Part shown: one piece after another, positions 53,991-63,034 of the stretch
How the letters are laid out: every line of letters begins with the position of its first letter
Position numbering within the stretch: position 1 is the first letter of the stretch
From: Brachionus manjavacas
Taxonomy: Eukaryota; Rotifera; Eurotatoria; Ploima; Brachionidae
Assembly: GCA_019054805.1 (NCBI GenBank)
Contig: JAHQIY010000006.1
Coordinates: 1,426,001 to 1,490,000 of the forward strand
Direction: 5' to 3'
DNA: 64,000 nucleotides
Position numbers and translations under genes: made by a program
The notes under the pieces: model-generated
What the model saw: the letters and a program-made list of their open reading frames with translations, nothing else
What the model was told of the DNA's origin: nothing
The model's database searches: none

Positions 53991-55762
53991 AAATAACTAA
54001 AAATTAACAAACAGATGTTAGTTTAAGAAAATTTAAAATATATTATATCATTTTTGAAAAATTAAATTTATTTATTTGAAATTGTTTCAATTTTCATTTT
54101 AAACTTGTTTGAAAATTTAAAAATATTTTTTTCTAAATTACTTATTAAATAATTTCTAATAAATCGTTAAATTGTAATTTTGCAAAAATTTAAAATTCAT
54201 ACAGACTTTATTAAAATTAAAATTAAATTTTTTTAATTATGTCACTATTTATTTTCAGAAAAATTTATCAGTTTTTAAAATCGACTACAAATTAGCGAAT
54301 TTAATATTAAATTATAAATTTTTAATGGATTAATCTTAAAACTCAATTAATAAATTTTAAAATAGTTTAATAAGCTTTATTACAAAAGAGCATTAAATCT
54401 CATTATAAGAACATAAATAAAAAAAACATTCAAATTTTATTTTGAATTACAGTCTACTCACTTTTATCCGAACTTTTCGCGAGGAAAAAACGGAAAAAAA
54501 TCTTGCTTCGGATTATATTTTCCGTAATAAAAATTTTTTATAAATTTTAATTTAAAATTTTTAATTATAAAAATGAAACTACGTAAAGTGCTCCCAAAAT
54601 TCATTTCTTTTTAATGCTTTTTTTTAATTTCTGCTTAACACTCTTAGGCATTGTGAATTTTCATACAAAAATTCCAATACAAAATTTAAATTTTTAATAA
54701 TAATTTGGATTTTGTATTACAGATTTATCTATAAATTTTAAAAGGTGAATTTAATAGTCCAGTATAAATAAAAATTTTGAAGAAATATTCGCCAATGGAT
54801 TGATTATTTTCAATTAAATTGAATGTAAATTTAGAATTCAAAAATAACTCCCTAAATCAAAATTATTTAAGTAGCGATGAAGGAATTTAAACATTTAAAT
54901 AAAATAAATTTATAATTGCAAAAAATATTCTGATTAGAATAGATCATAGACAGAAAAAATAAATAAATTCAAAAATATCGATAATTTATTTGATCATTAA
55001 TTTTAATAAAATATAGGAAAATTAAAAGGTTTTAAGGCATGATTCTGAATCTTAATTTTTTTGCGATTGAGTTTCTCGGTTCCCTTTTTAAAATTGAATG
55101 CTACATCTTCTCATGGTGACTTTTAGATTATGATATCCGATTTATTAGAAATGACTGAGGTATATATGAATTTTGGTTGGAATGCTCAAATGTTCGGATT
55201 AATTTAGCTTGATTAAAGCGACTCGACTTTACACTGAATAATCCTTTCATTTTTCGGAAAAAAACTCAAGAAATCCTTGCTTAAGTCTTTTTTGCTGCTA
55301 TTCAATCTTAATAAGTAATTAATTTGGAAATGATTTTAGAAAAAATAAATATTTACTAAAATTTAACAAAATTAGGCAAAAGTCGACATTTTTGGTCTTT
55401 TTTAAATTAGTAAATTGAAATTTTGGATTAATTTTTGTATAATGTAAATCTACGTAAAATTTAGTTAAATTACCTTTTTTACAATTCTTATTTTAAGTTA
55501 AAAATTGTAAAATTACCAATTTTTAAGTTAATTTGCGTAATTTTATGTAATTTTTTTTTTGTACATTTTATGTTTAAGATTTAAAATATAGCAGCAAAAA
55601 AAGGCTTAAACAAACCTAACTGAATTTTTAAGAAAAATGAAAAGATAACTCAGTGGAGTCTGGCCAAAAATTAGTCAATAAAATACTTTTTAAAAATTAG
55701 TCAATAAAATTTCTAGTTTAAATCTAAAACCCTTTTTTGTTAGTTTAAAAAAAAAGCATGAT
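53991..55762. other. AT-rich spacer
   Basis: No gene. A TTTACGTAA-type patch lies at 55430-55560. Confidence 0.5.
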
Positions 55763-56023
55763 TTATTTTAAGCTAGATAATTTACTTGATGTCACATTTC
55801 GTCTTTGCTCTCCAATATCGCTTTTTATCCAACAAGCTAAATTAGCAGAAACAAAAGTCCATGCTTTGCAGTCAGGCTCTTGATTGCACTTGTTACAACA
55901 TTCACCGGCATTTAGTGCATATGAATAATATAAATCCTTTCCGAAAAAGTCAACATTTCTTTCGTAAGAACAGCATGATATTGATGTAACAAATGCTAGA
56001 ATTAAAAAAATTTTGAAAATCAT
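55763..56023 (-). CDS. Small secreted protein with one PAN/Apple-like domain, 86 aa
   Basis: A signal peptide (MIFKIFLILAFVTSISC) is followed by a single module: CSYERNVDFFGKDLYYSY, GECCNKCNQEPDCKAWTF and LACWIKSDIGEQRR. The pattern equals domain 1 of the larger relatives, after which the protein simply stops, so it is a one-domain family member rather than a broken two-domain gene. AATAAA follows the stop. It is divergently oriented to the two-domain gene at 56326 with about 300 bases between the start codons. Confidence 0.82.
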   Translation of the reverse strand: MIFKIFLILAFVTSISCCSYERNVDFFGKDLYYSYALNAGECCNKCNQEPDCKAWTFVSANLACWIKSDIGEQRRNVTSSKLSSLK

Positions 56024-56325
56024 TTCTTTAAATTTTTAGATCTTTTTATTAAATAATAAAAAAGCATCGAAGTCAACTTTAATATCTTTTTAATTTATTT
56101 TTAATTGTAATTCAATCATATACTCAAAGAGATTATTTTCAAGTGTTCGTGTCTTTAAAACGATACTCAGTAGTACGTGCTTGATTGTCTAGGATCAAGA
56201 TTTCGACCACGTTTTGTCTACTTGAATTCTGTGACCAATGTCAGACAAAACTGATTAGCACACAAGACAGACTTTCTATAAAAGAAGCTGAATGATTATC
56301 GCTTCTAGATAACTATCTTATAAAA
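56024..56325. promoter_or_regulatory. Shared divergent promoter of two PAN-domain genes
   Basis: 302 bases separate the two ATGs. On the plus side TATAAAAG lies at 56277-56284, 49 bases before the ATG at 56326. No clear TATA box is visible on the minus side. Confidence 0.55.
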
Positions 56326-56934
56326 ATGAATTCTTTTTTTATTCTAGCAGCTTTGGTGTCTGTTTTTGACGGATACTTATCCAGCACATTAACATGTCGC
56401 TATGAATCCAATGTTGAATATGTTGGATGCCGAATCGGCGGTGCATATTATGTAAGTGCGGGCCAGTGCTGCTACATGTGCACCAAGGACCCTTTGTGCA
56501 AAGCTTGGACCTATGACAAAAGACAAAATTATTGTGTTTTAAGAGGATCTTCTCAATACAGAAGATACAGATGCGGTCTAATCTCTGGATACAAGGGAAC
56601 TTATGACTCCATGCCACCTTATGTCACCGAAACCACACCTGTTCCTTCTGTTACTAGCCCAGTTTCTGGAACTACAACAGCTTCAGGTACCACGACAGCC
56701 AAAGCTTCAAGTTGTCTCATTGAATTTAATTCTAACTACCCTGGCAACGATATTGGTGGTTCGTATAATGTTAACTCGATAGATGAATGTTGCAATTTGT
56801 GCGGATCAAATCCATTATGTTTTTCTTTTGCCTACATGGAAAGCAGCAAATATTGCTTTTTTAAAGGAGAAATTAATTCTGATCAAAGACAAGATTATGA
56901 TGGTATCATTTCTGGCGTAGTTACAATCAGATAG
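56326..56934 (+). CDS. Secreted protein with two PAN/Apple-like domains and a Thr-rich linker, 202 aa
   Basis: A signal peptide (MNSFFILAALVSVFDGYLSS) precedes domain 1 (about 22-90: CRYESNVEYVGC, GQCCYMCTKDPLCKAWTYD, YCVLRG) and domain 2 (about 130-200: SNYPGNDIGGSYNV, DECCNLCGSNPLCFSFAY, YCFFKGE). The linker is PVTSPVSGTTTASGTTT-like, probably O-glycosylated. Both domains keep the CC..C....C core but domain 1 has extra cysteines (RYRCGL). TATA box 49 bases upstream and AATAAA just after the stop. Composition and signals indicate a live gene. Confidence 0.87.
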   Translation: MNSFFILAALVSVFDGYLSSTLTCRYESNVEYVGCRIGGAYYVSAGQCCYMCTKDPLCKAWTYDKRQNYCVLRGSSQYRRYRCGLISGYKGTYDSMPPYVTETTPVPSVTSPVSGTTTASGTTTAKASSCLIEFNSNYPGNDIGGSYNVNSIDECCNLCGSNPLCFSFAYMESSKYCFFKGEINSDQRQDYDGIISGVVTIR

Positions 56935-57295
56935 ATCTGATTTTTTTTTAATTTCAATAATAAATATCTAATTTTAAAATTCATAAAGTACAGGCTTTAA
57001 ATTTTTGTTATTAAATAGAAAAATAATCAGACTTGATATTTATTAAAATAATAATAAAATAAAATGAGCTACTGCAGACATTAACGGGTCTTGTCTAGTC
57101 TACGGCCAATAGTCCGTTAATTGACGGCCAGGTAAAATTGACGGCTAGGTAAATTAATTTTTTTTGGCCGTAAAATTTGTTTACTTGGCCGTCAGATAAA
57201 TTTAATGTCCGTCGATTTATCAATTTAGAAATCAATTTTAAAAATAAAAGTTAACATATGTTCTAATTGTGTATAAAGTAAAAAATATTTCAAAA

Positions 57296-57632
57296 TCACT
57301 TAATTACATAATTACTTTGTTGTTTAATGCATTTCAAAGAAAAATCTGAGCTTAAGAAATTCAGTTTTCTAAAAAAAATGGAAAAAGATTTGAAATCATT
57401 AAAATTGAAACAGATCTCTAAATCAACTGGTACTAGACCATCTGATGTTCCTCTACCTCTACATCCAACATGTGTACATTTCCAATAAATTTTTTTGGCT
57501 AATGGCACATTTGCCAATTTAGGTTTGTCCACTGTATAGGTAAATGCAAGCGAACAAAGCTTATAACCTCCTATATTTGACTCAAATAATTTCCAAGTTA
57601 ATTCTTTATCGGTTACATCTAATGATAAATAC
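57296..57632 (-). pseudogene. FLYWCH-type zinc finger frame in a DNA element
   Basis: The open minus-strand frame from about 57632 reads DKELTWKLFESNIGGYKLCS, then FTYTV, then IYWKCTHVGCRGRGTSDG. This is the FLYWCH order: F.S..GG..L, (F/Y).Y, YW.C....C.R. The closing H.H pair is missing; the frame ends in an unrelated tail to 57296, so it is probably truncated. There is no ATG at its start; it may once have been an exon. FLYWCH fingers are DNA-binding and are common in transposases. Confidence 0.6.
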
Positions 57633-57991
57633 TAATTTCGATAGAATTCAAATAATTTTCATCTTCGATTTCTGATTTTTATGGGTGCAAATCGAATTGA
57701 CAATAATGTCAAAATCCGTTCTTTCTGAATCAGTTTTTTGTTTTTTTTAGACCTAAGCTTATTAATGTATGGTGAATTCATATTTCATAAATTTTGTTCA
57801 ATGATTTTTTTCTTCTATATTTCTTCTATAATTTAGACAAAGCGCAAAGAAATTTGGTCAACAGTTTATCTGGTTTTTATGATCTGCGCAATCACACTTA
57901 TAACAGGGACTCTAATGACTGTTACATGCTAGTTTCTAAATAATCTTATATTGGCAATAGTACATCTGATCGGATCAAGACTCAAGCTAGT

Positions 57992-58204
57992 TTGATAAAA
58001 TCAAGTACGGAAGAAATGATTCACTATGATAATGTAAATCAAGTTTTGACAAGTGAAATTGCTTCTGTACCTAAGAAAAGAGGGAGAAAACCAAAACCAA
58101 AAAATCAAGAAAGTAATGATAATAAAGTAGACCTATCGTCAAGTTCAAAAAAATACAATTTGAGACAAAGAAAAAATTTTTTTTCAATTCCTAAAATAAT
58201 TTAA
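57992..58204 (+). CDS. AT-hook-type basic ORF in a DNA element, 70 aa
   Basis: The frame MIKSSTEEMIHYDNVNQVLT continues to VPKKRGRKPKPKNQ, a textbook AT-hook core (RGRKP), and ends KKYNLRQRKNFF. It lies in the GGGTC element on the strand opposite to the FLYWCH frame. It may be the C-terminal part of a former transposon protein whose upstream exons are lost. Confidence 0.45.
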   Translation: MIKSSTEEMIHYDNVNQVLTSEIASVPKKRGRKPKPKNQESNDNKVDLSSSSKKYNLRQRKNFFSIPKII

Positions 58205-58830
58205 TTTTGTGTGTCTTATTGATTAATTTAATTATTAGTTTATTGCTTCGTTAGATATTATGATTATTTCCCGTTCATTTTTTTTTCTTGTCCGTAGATT
58301 TTTATTGATTGGCCGTCAAATTATTTACTATATAATGAAAAAAAAATTACCTAGTTGTCAATTTTACCTGGCCGTCAATTAACGGGCTATTGGCCGTAGA
58401 CTAGACAAGACCCACATTAACATAGGTCTAACTATGTAAGCTAAAACAATTACATGCAATTACTCTTGAAAAAAGTCAAGATTTGAGTGTGAAAGTAAAT
58501 ATTAGATAATACTTGGACTTGTGCTTGCATGCAAAGATTTTTAAAGTGTAACACTTTCACTTTCACTTACACTTGAATACTTGAATACTTCAAGTGTGAC
58601 TATTTTCTTTAATTTTTTCTTAAGCTCGATGTTAAAGTCGCAATAGTTACAGTCGAGTCTTGTAATAACGATGCTGATTATTTATTATTTATTTATTTGT
58701 CTTATCTTAGATTAATACGATATTCGCTTTATAACGATATTTTTTTTCATAATTCACTTTCCCCAATATAAATACATGTTAAATTTCTTTGTTAATACGT
58801 TGTTTCTTTAATACGATATCTAATTAATAC

Positions 58831-59294
58831 GGGTCTTTTCCCTTATGTGACCAATTGATCACGTAATATGTGACCAAAAATTTTTTAGGTGATAGGTGAC
58901 CAACACTGGTCACGAAATACGTGATCAAAATTTAGGTGAACAAAAAAATTGACTCAATAAATCATTGATCACATAATGCTAACATTAATCACAAAATGTT
59001 AATCTTGATCACATAAAAAAAAATTATTAAAAATTATAAAAATTATTTGAAATTCACTTAAGTTTTGAAAGCTTTTTTAAACATAATTTATCAGGAACCT
59101 TAAGCATTACATAAACAAAACTTCAAAATGTTTTGTTGTCTTCTGTTAAGTATAAATCTTTAGTTTATGAAAAACAAGCTTTAGAAGAACCTGAGAATCT
59201 TTTTCATTTTTTGTTCACCTAAATTTCGATCACGTATTTCGTGACCAGTGTTGGTCACCTAACACCTAAAAAATTCACATAAGGGAATATACCC
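58831..59294. mobile_element. GGGTC-type MITE nested in the pogo relic, perfect 8-bp duplication
   Basis: The ends GGGTCTTTTCCCTTATGTGA and inverted GGGTATATTCCCTTATGTGA continue into GGTGACCAACACTGGTCACG and CGTGATC words. ATTAATAC flanks both sides (58823-58830 and 59295-59302). The 464-bp unit is noncoding. Confidence 0.88.
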
Positions 59295-59417
59295 ATTAAT
59301 ACGATAGGTTTATTCAGAAAAAAACAAACAAATCAGTGCTAACTGATCGTTTTTAATACGATATTGATCTTTTAAACAAAAAAATAAGGACCAATGAAAT
59401 CCAGTTATAATAAATAA

Positions 59418-59657
59418 GACGAAGATATAATAAATACAATCAACAGAGAACAGGATGATGAACAATTTGAAAAAGAAGAACATGTCGAGCCAATAGAAAA
59501 CGCATTGAAAATTTCAAAAAATGAAGCAACGGACTGCACAGATAAACAACAATTGTATTTTGCCCAAAAGAACGAAGACTGTTCTTTATTCATTGATCAG
59601 TTGTCCAAAATGGATCAATTTTGTGGTGTCGATCAGTCTTTTAATTTTACAAAGTAA
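59418..59657 (+). pseudogene. Tigger/pogo-like transposase C-terminal remnant
   Basis: An 80-codon frame, DEDIINTINREQDDEQFEKE and then NALKISKNEATDCTDKQQ to a stop at 59655-59657, has the acidic, helical character of Tigger-type C-termini after the DDE core (ALKALE.LR.F). Recognition rests mainly on the surrounding TIRs; the catalytic domain is absent. Confidence 0.45.
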
Positions 59658-59949
59658 AATTGATAAATATTTTTCTTTTTAGTCTATTTATTATTTTTAA
59701 ATAAACAATAATTCATTAAAAAAAATTTATTTTCAATTTTTTTCTTCCCATCTTTAGCGTGCAAATTTGATTAATACGATATTGGTTAATACGATGTCCT
59801 TTTTTCCGCCCAAACACATTGAATTATCCAGACTCGACTGTGCTTTTATATTGGGAAAGGAGTTCGCTGGTCGAACAATCAGGTTTTGTGAAGTTCAGTC
59901 CAAAAGAACATAACAAGGTGTAAAAAAATTAATTTACTCTTTTTCTTTA

Positions 59950-60168
59950 GGTTAAAAATTAATTCTGTGAAAGCAGCATGGTGCAACATTCAGATTTGCA
60001 TCAATTGTAAAGGCCTGCTTAAGGTCTGCAAAAGGTGTGCAAAATTTCTGCAAATGCACTTCACTTGATTTTATTGAAATTTAATTTCTGCAAATTTATC
60101 AGACTTAGATATTTGAGGCAACTCTGAATGTTGCACAATGTTGCATTTACAGAACTAAGTTTAAACCT
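59950..60168. mobile_element. MITE with TTCTGT...TGTGCAACATTCAG ends
   Basis: The left arm (AATTCTGTGAAAGCA, then GGTGCAACATTCAGATTTG) is inverted on the right (AGTTCTGTAAATGCA, then TGTGCAACATTCAGAGTTG). Arms are about 45 bases. A half copy lies near 33862-33900. The flanks are themselves similar in inverse orientation, so the exact end is uncertain. Confidence 0.55.
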
Positions 60169-61445
60169 TTAGAAAAAAGTTATTCAATTTTTTTCATTTT
60201 TTTTTGTTCTTTTTAACAATTTCTACTGAATTTCAAAAAAACCGAACAATCATAGCTTTTTTGGTTCGAGCACTAAAAAATTCAATTGATAAATTTAACT
60301 AATCTAATTTATCAAAGTGGTCAAAAAAAAAAGTTCATACTGAATTTTTTAAACAAATTTGAATTGTTTAAAACCAGTAGAAGTATTTTTTTGACCAAAA
60401 AACTCCATGGTTATTTTTCATTTTAACTTTTTTATTAAAAGTTTATTCTTTTCAGAATCTATGACTTTCTTAATGAAAAATTGGACTATTGTTGTTAAAC
60501 ATAGTTTTTGATTCAGACATTAAGGATTTAAAAATAAAAAAATTTAGTATCATCTTAATAAATTGATAAATATTTTTGTTGTCGTTCATTTAGATTTGAT
60601 AAAATTTTAAATTATCACTGTAAAGAAAAATCTAATTGAATATATTCGACTTGTACTTTTATTAAAAAATTGTATGATAAATTAAGCAGAGATTGCAAAA
60701 AACGGTTTAAAAAAATAAGAAAAATTGTTTTAATTTTTAGCTTAATTTTTTAAAGTTCTATAACTTTTAGATGCCTCAAAATTTGGTGTTTGAAAATTTC
60801 CGTTAATTTCCTTATATAGATGCACACTTACGAGCCGTTATTTTCCCGAACTATTAAAGCGAAAATTCTGATTAAGTGAATTTCAAACAAAGCCAGTCAA
60901 ATTCTTTTTGATTCTGTTTTGAATTTTTTCTTCCGTATCAAAAATATCTATCTAAAAATTTAGAACATACTGAAGTTTTTAACTTCTTAAACTTAAAGCC
61001 TAAACTCAAAAGAATGACTACAGAGACTGCTTATTTATCATCATAGTTCAAAGACTATGAAGAATGAGATATTTTATTTGATACAGTAATTTTTTTGTTT
61101 TAAAGAGTAAGTTGAGCCTTTTAAAAGATATAAACAGGTACAATTTTTTTTTAAACTCCTTTCGTTAGTTAATCAAATTTGTTTTTCAAAGCTTTGTAAG
61201 CTTTGTAAAGAATTAATCGTTTCATCAAGTCTTGCTCTCAAATTCACCTCAGTATCCTCATTTAAATTTTCGATTAATTTGTGTCTAATTGAGTTTCAAA
61301 CGTTTTATTGATTAAAAATTATTGTTTTGAGAATTAAATCTAATTGTACAATAATTGTTATTAAAAAATAAAATAAGAATTGTCAGACATATCGTAAATT
61401 GCTACAAAAATATAAATTATAAATTATAAGCTAGTTATATGATTA
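60169..61445. other. AT-rich spacer
   Basis: No gene or clear element. Confidence 0.5.
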
Positions 61446-62690
61446 AACAATATAGAGACTAGCTCTCGCGTTTTGGCTGTTGGAATCGTTGCGAAGTTTT
61501 CGAAGGAACTTCTGTAAGAAGCTGTTGCTGTAAGCAGCCTTGTTTGCTTTTCTTATTTGGAAAGGGAAGCGTGCGTTCAAACGAAGATTGCGTGATTAAC
61601 ATGACGTGATGGTATGGTTTTGGTCAGAATTCTATTAAGTGTTTGTTCGCAGACATGGTCTAAAAAATCGGCGATCGGGAGGAGTTTGTAAGATCTGATC
61701 ATCGATTACCATGATTCGCCATAAACGGGAGTTGAAAGCGTTCATCTCACACTTAGCAGCAGCAGAGGTTGAAGTAAGCATTACGGCGCTGTACGTAAAG
61801 TGGCTGAGACAATATGCTCGGTATACACAAATGAATATCGGCGTAGACCAGCCATTGAGTTAAGGCTGCTTGAGCAAGAACTCGACAGGGCTGACAATTG
61901 ACCGTACACGTCTCCATTGGAGATCGAGGTCGAGCGAGTCAGAAAGCTCAAAGCCGAGATACTTATAGGACTTGACTGTCTCAAGTATTTGGCCGAGCAA
62001 ATAAAAAGTAGGAACATTTGAGCCGAGTACGCGCGGGGGATTAATGAAGATCACTTTGCACTTGCCCACGTTTAAGCGCATCTTATTATCAACACACCAG
62101 CGTTGAACGGCATCAACTATCTTTTGATGGGGGCTGCCAAATGTGTTTCCTACAATGTAAGCTAGGATGCCGTCGGCGTACTTTAGTAACTCAACTCCAA
62201 AAGGCAGGTACTCATTGTTGTCGAGTATGAAGAGGAGGAATAGGATAGGTCCAAGGACACTGCCCTGAATAACACCAACACGTAAATCTCGCCATTTTGT
62301 TGCCTTACCTCTGTAGACAACTTGTTGCTTACGATGTGACAGTTAAGTTGCAATCCAAGTTATTTGCCATTGAGGAAGCATAGACTCGATCTTGATAATT
62401 AGTCGCTCATGGTCAACTAGGTCGAATGCCTTGGCGAAGTCGAAGAAAATTCCTATCACCTTCTGGTCCCCACTGTCTAAAGCTTTTCCCCATTCATATA
62501 ATACCATAATCAATGCATCGGTGGTGCTTCTACCAGTTAAGAAGCCAAATTGCTCGTTCGTGAGAAGCCTTACACGAACAAGGCGCAGTATCTATTAATT
62601 ATCTCAGTTTCCAATAGTTGCGCATGATAAGGTTTAATTTTTCTTGTCCCTGTTGCTCTCCAGTCACTTCATTAAGCTCCGCTAGGTCGA
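61446..62690 (-). pseudogene. LINE reverse transcriptase relic of a second clade, YADG active site
   Basis: The minus strand carries RT motifs: LLTNEQFGFLTGRSTTDALI, GIFFDFAKAFDLVDHERL (motif A Asp kept), GVIQGSVLGPILFLLF (Pro of GVPQG read as Ile), KYADGILAY (YADD read as YADG at 62169-62180), then MRLNVGKCKVIFINP and KYLGFELSDSL. The tail FLLKQP...GWSTPIFICVYRA and LTSTSAAAKCEMNAFNSRLW continues to a stop near 61446. There is one in-frame stop after WIAT and a few shifts. The sequence is less AT-rich than the CR1-like family and seems a distinct clade. Confidence 0.8.
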
Positions 62691-62739
62691 TCTTATGTTC
62701 AATTACAGATTATTTTGTACTGTCATTTGCTGTAAAATA

Positions 62740-63013
62740 TGTTACCCTGAATAATCACTTATTCATCAGCTTGTCAACTGATGCACAAAGATAAGTAAGA
62801 ATTATACTTGTCACGTATCTCAGAAGTTAGACGCTTCGAAATGCTGACATATACATTAAGCACTGAGCTCACATCTTGAAGTAATTATAAGCTCGTGTTC
62901 TTGACACGAGCATATAGGTATAAATAAGAATTCCATTCTTAGAACTTCAGAACGTTCAATATCTTAAATAAAGCTTTTAAAGATTAAACATTGTTTATTA
63001 TAAACCGGTTACA
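62740..63013 (+). mobile_element. 5' LTR of an LTR retrotransposon running off the right edge
   Basis: TGTTACCCTG...GGTTACA, a 274-bp unit with TG/CA ends and a 6-base terminal inversion (TGTTAC/GTTACA shares TGT-A-C / G-T-ACA). It contains a TATA-like GTATAAATA near 62911 and AATAAA near 62966. It is directly followed by a primer-binding site and a gag frame. The other LTR lies outside the window. Confidence 0.75.
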
Positions 63014-63015
63014 AT

Positions 63016-63026
63016 TGGTAGCAGCG
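63016..63026 (+). other. Primer-binding site (tRNA) of the LTR element
   Basis: TGGTAGCAGCG two bases after the LTR end, the usual position and TGG start of a Ty3/gypsy minus-strand primer site. Confidence 0.65.
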
Positions 63027-63034
63027 ATAAAAAG

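Larger units (their letters stand above)
57086..58413. mobile_element. GGGTC-type DNA element with FLYWCH and AT-hook ORFs, perfect 8-bp duplication
   Basis: The ends read GGGTCTTGTCTAGTCTACGG on both strands and the inverted repeat runs about 75 bases, through CGTTAATTGACGGCCAGGTA. A perfect ACATTAAC flanks it (57078-57085 and 58414-58421). Further GGCCGTCAA words repeat subterminally. The 1328-bp body has a FLYWCH-finger frame on minus and an AT-hook frame on plus, but no recognisable catalytic domain. Confidence 0.87.
58650..59840 (+). mobile_element. Pogo/Tigger-like element relic, split by a nested element
   Basis: The left end CAGTCGAGTCTTG (after TA) and the right end CCAGACTCGACTG form an 11-base inverted repeat. 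The right TA is mutated to TG. AATACGATAT words recur along the arms. A GGGTC element (58831-59294) is inserted in it, with its own 8-bp duplication. The remaining host element is about 720 bp and encodes a transposase C-terminal piece. Confidence 0.72.
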
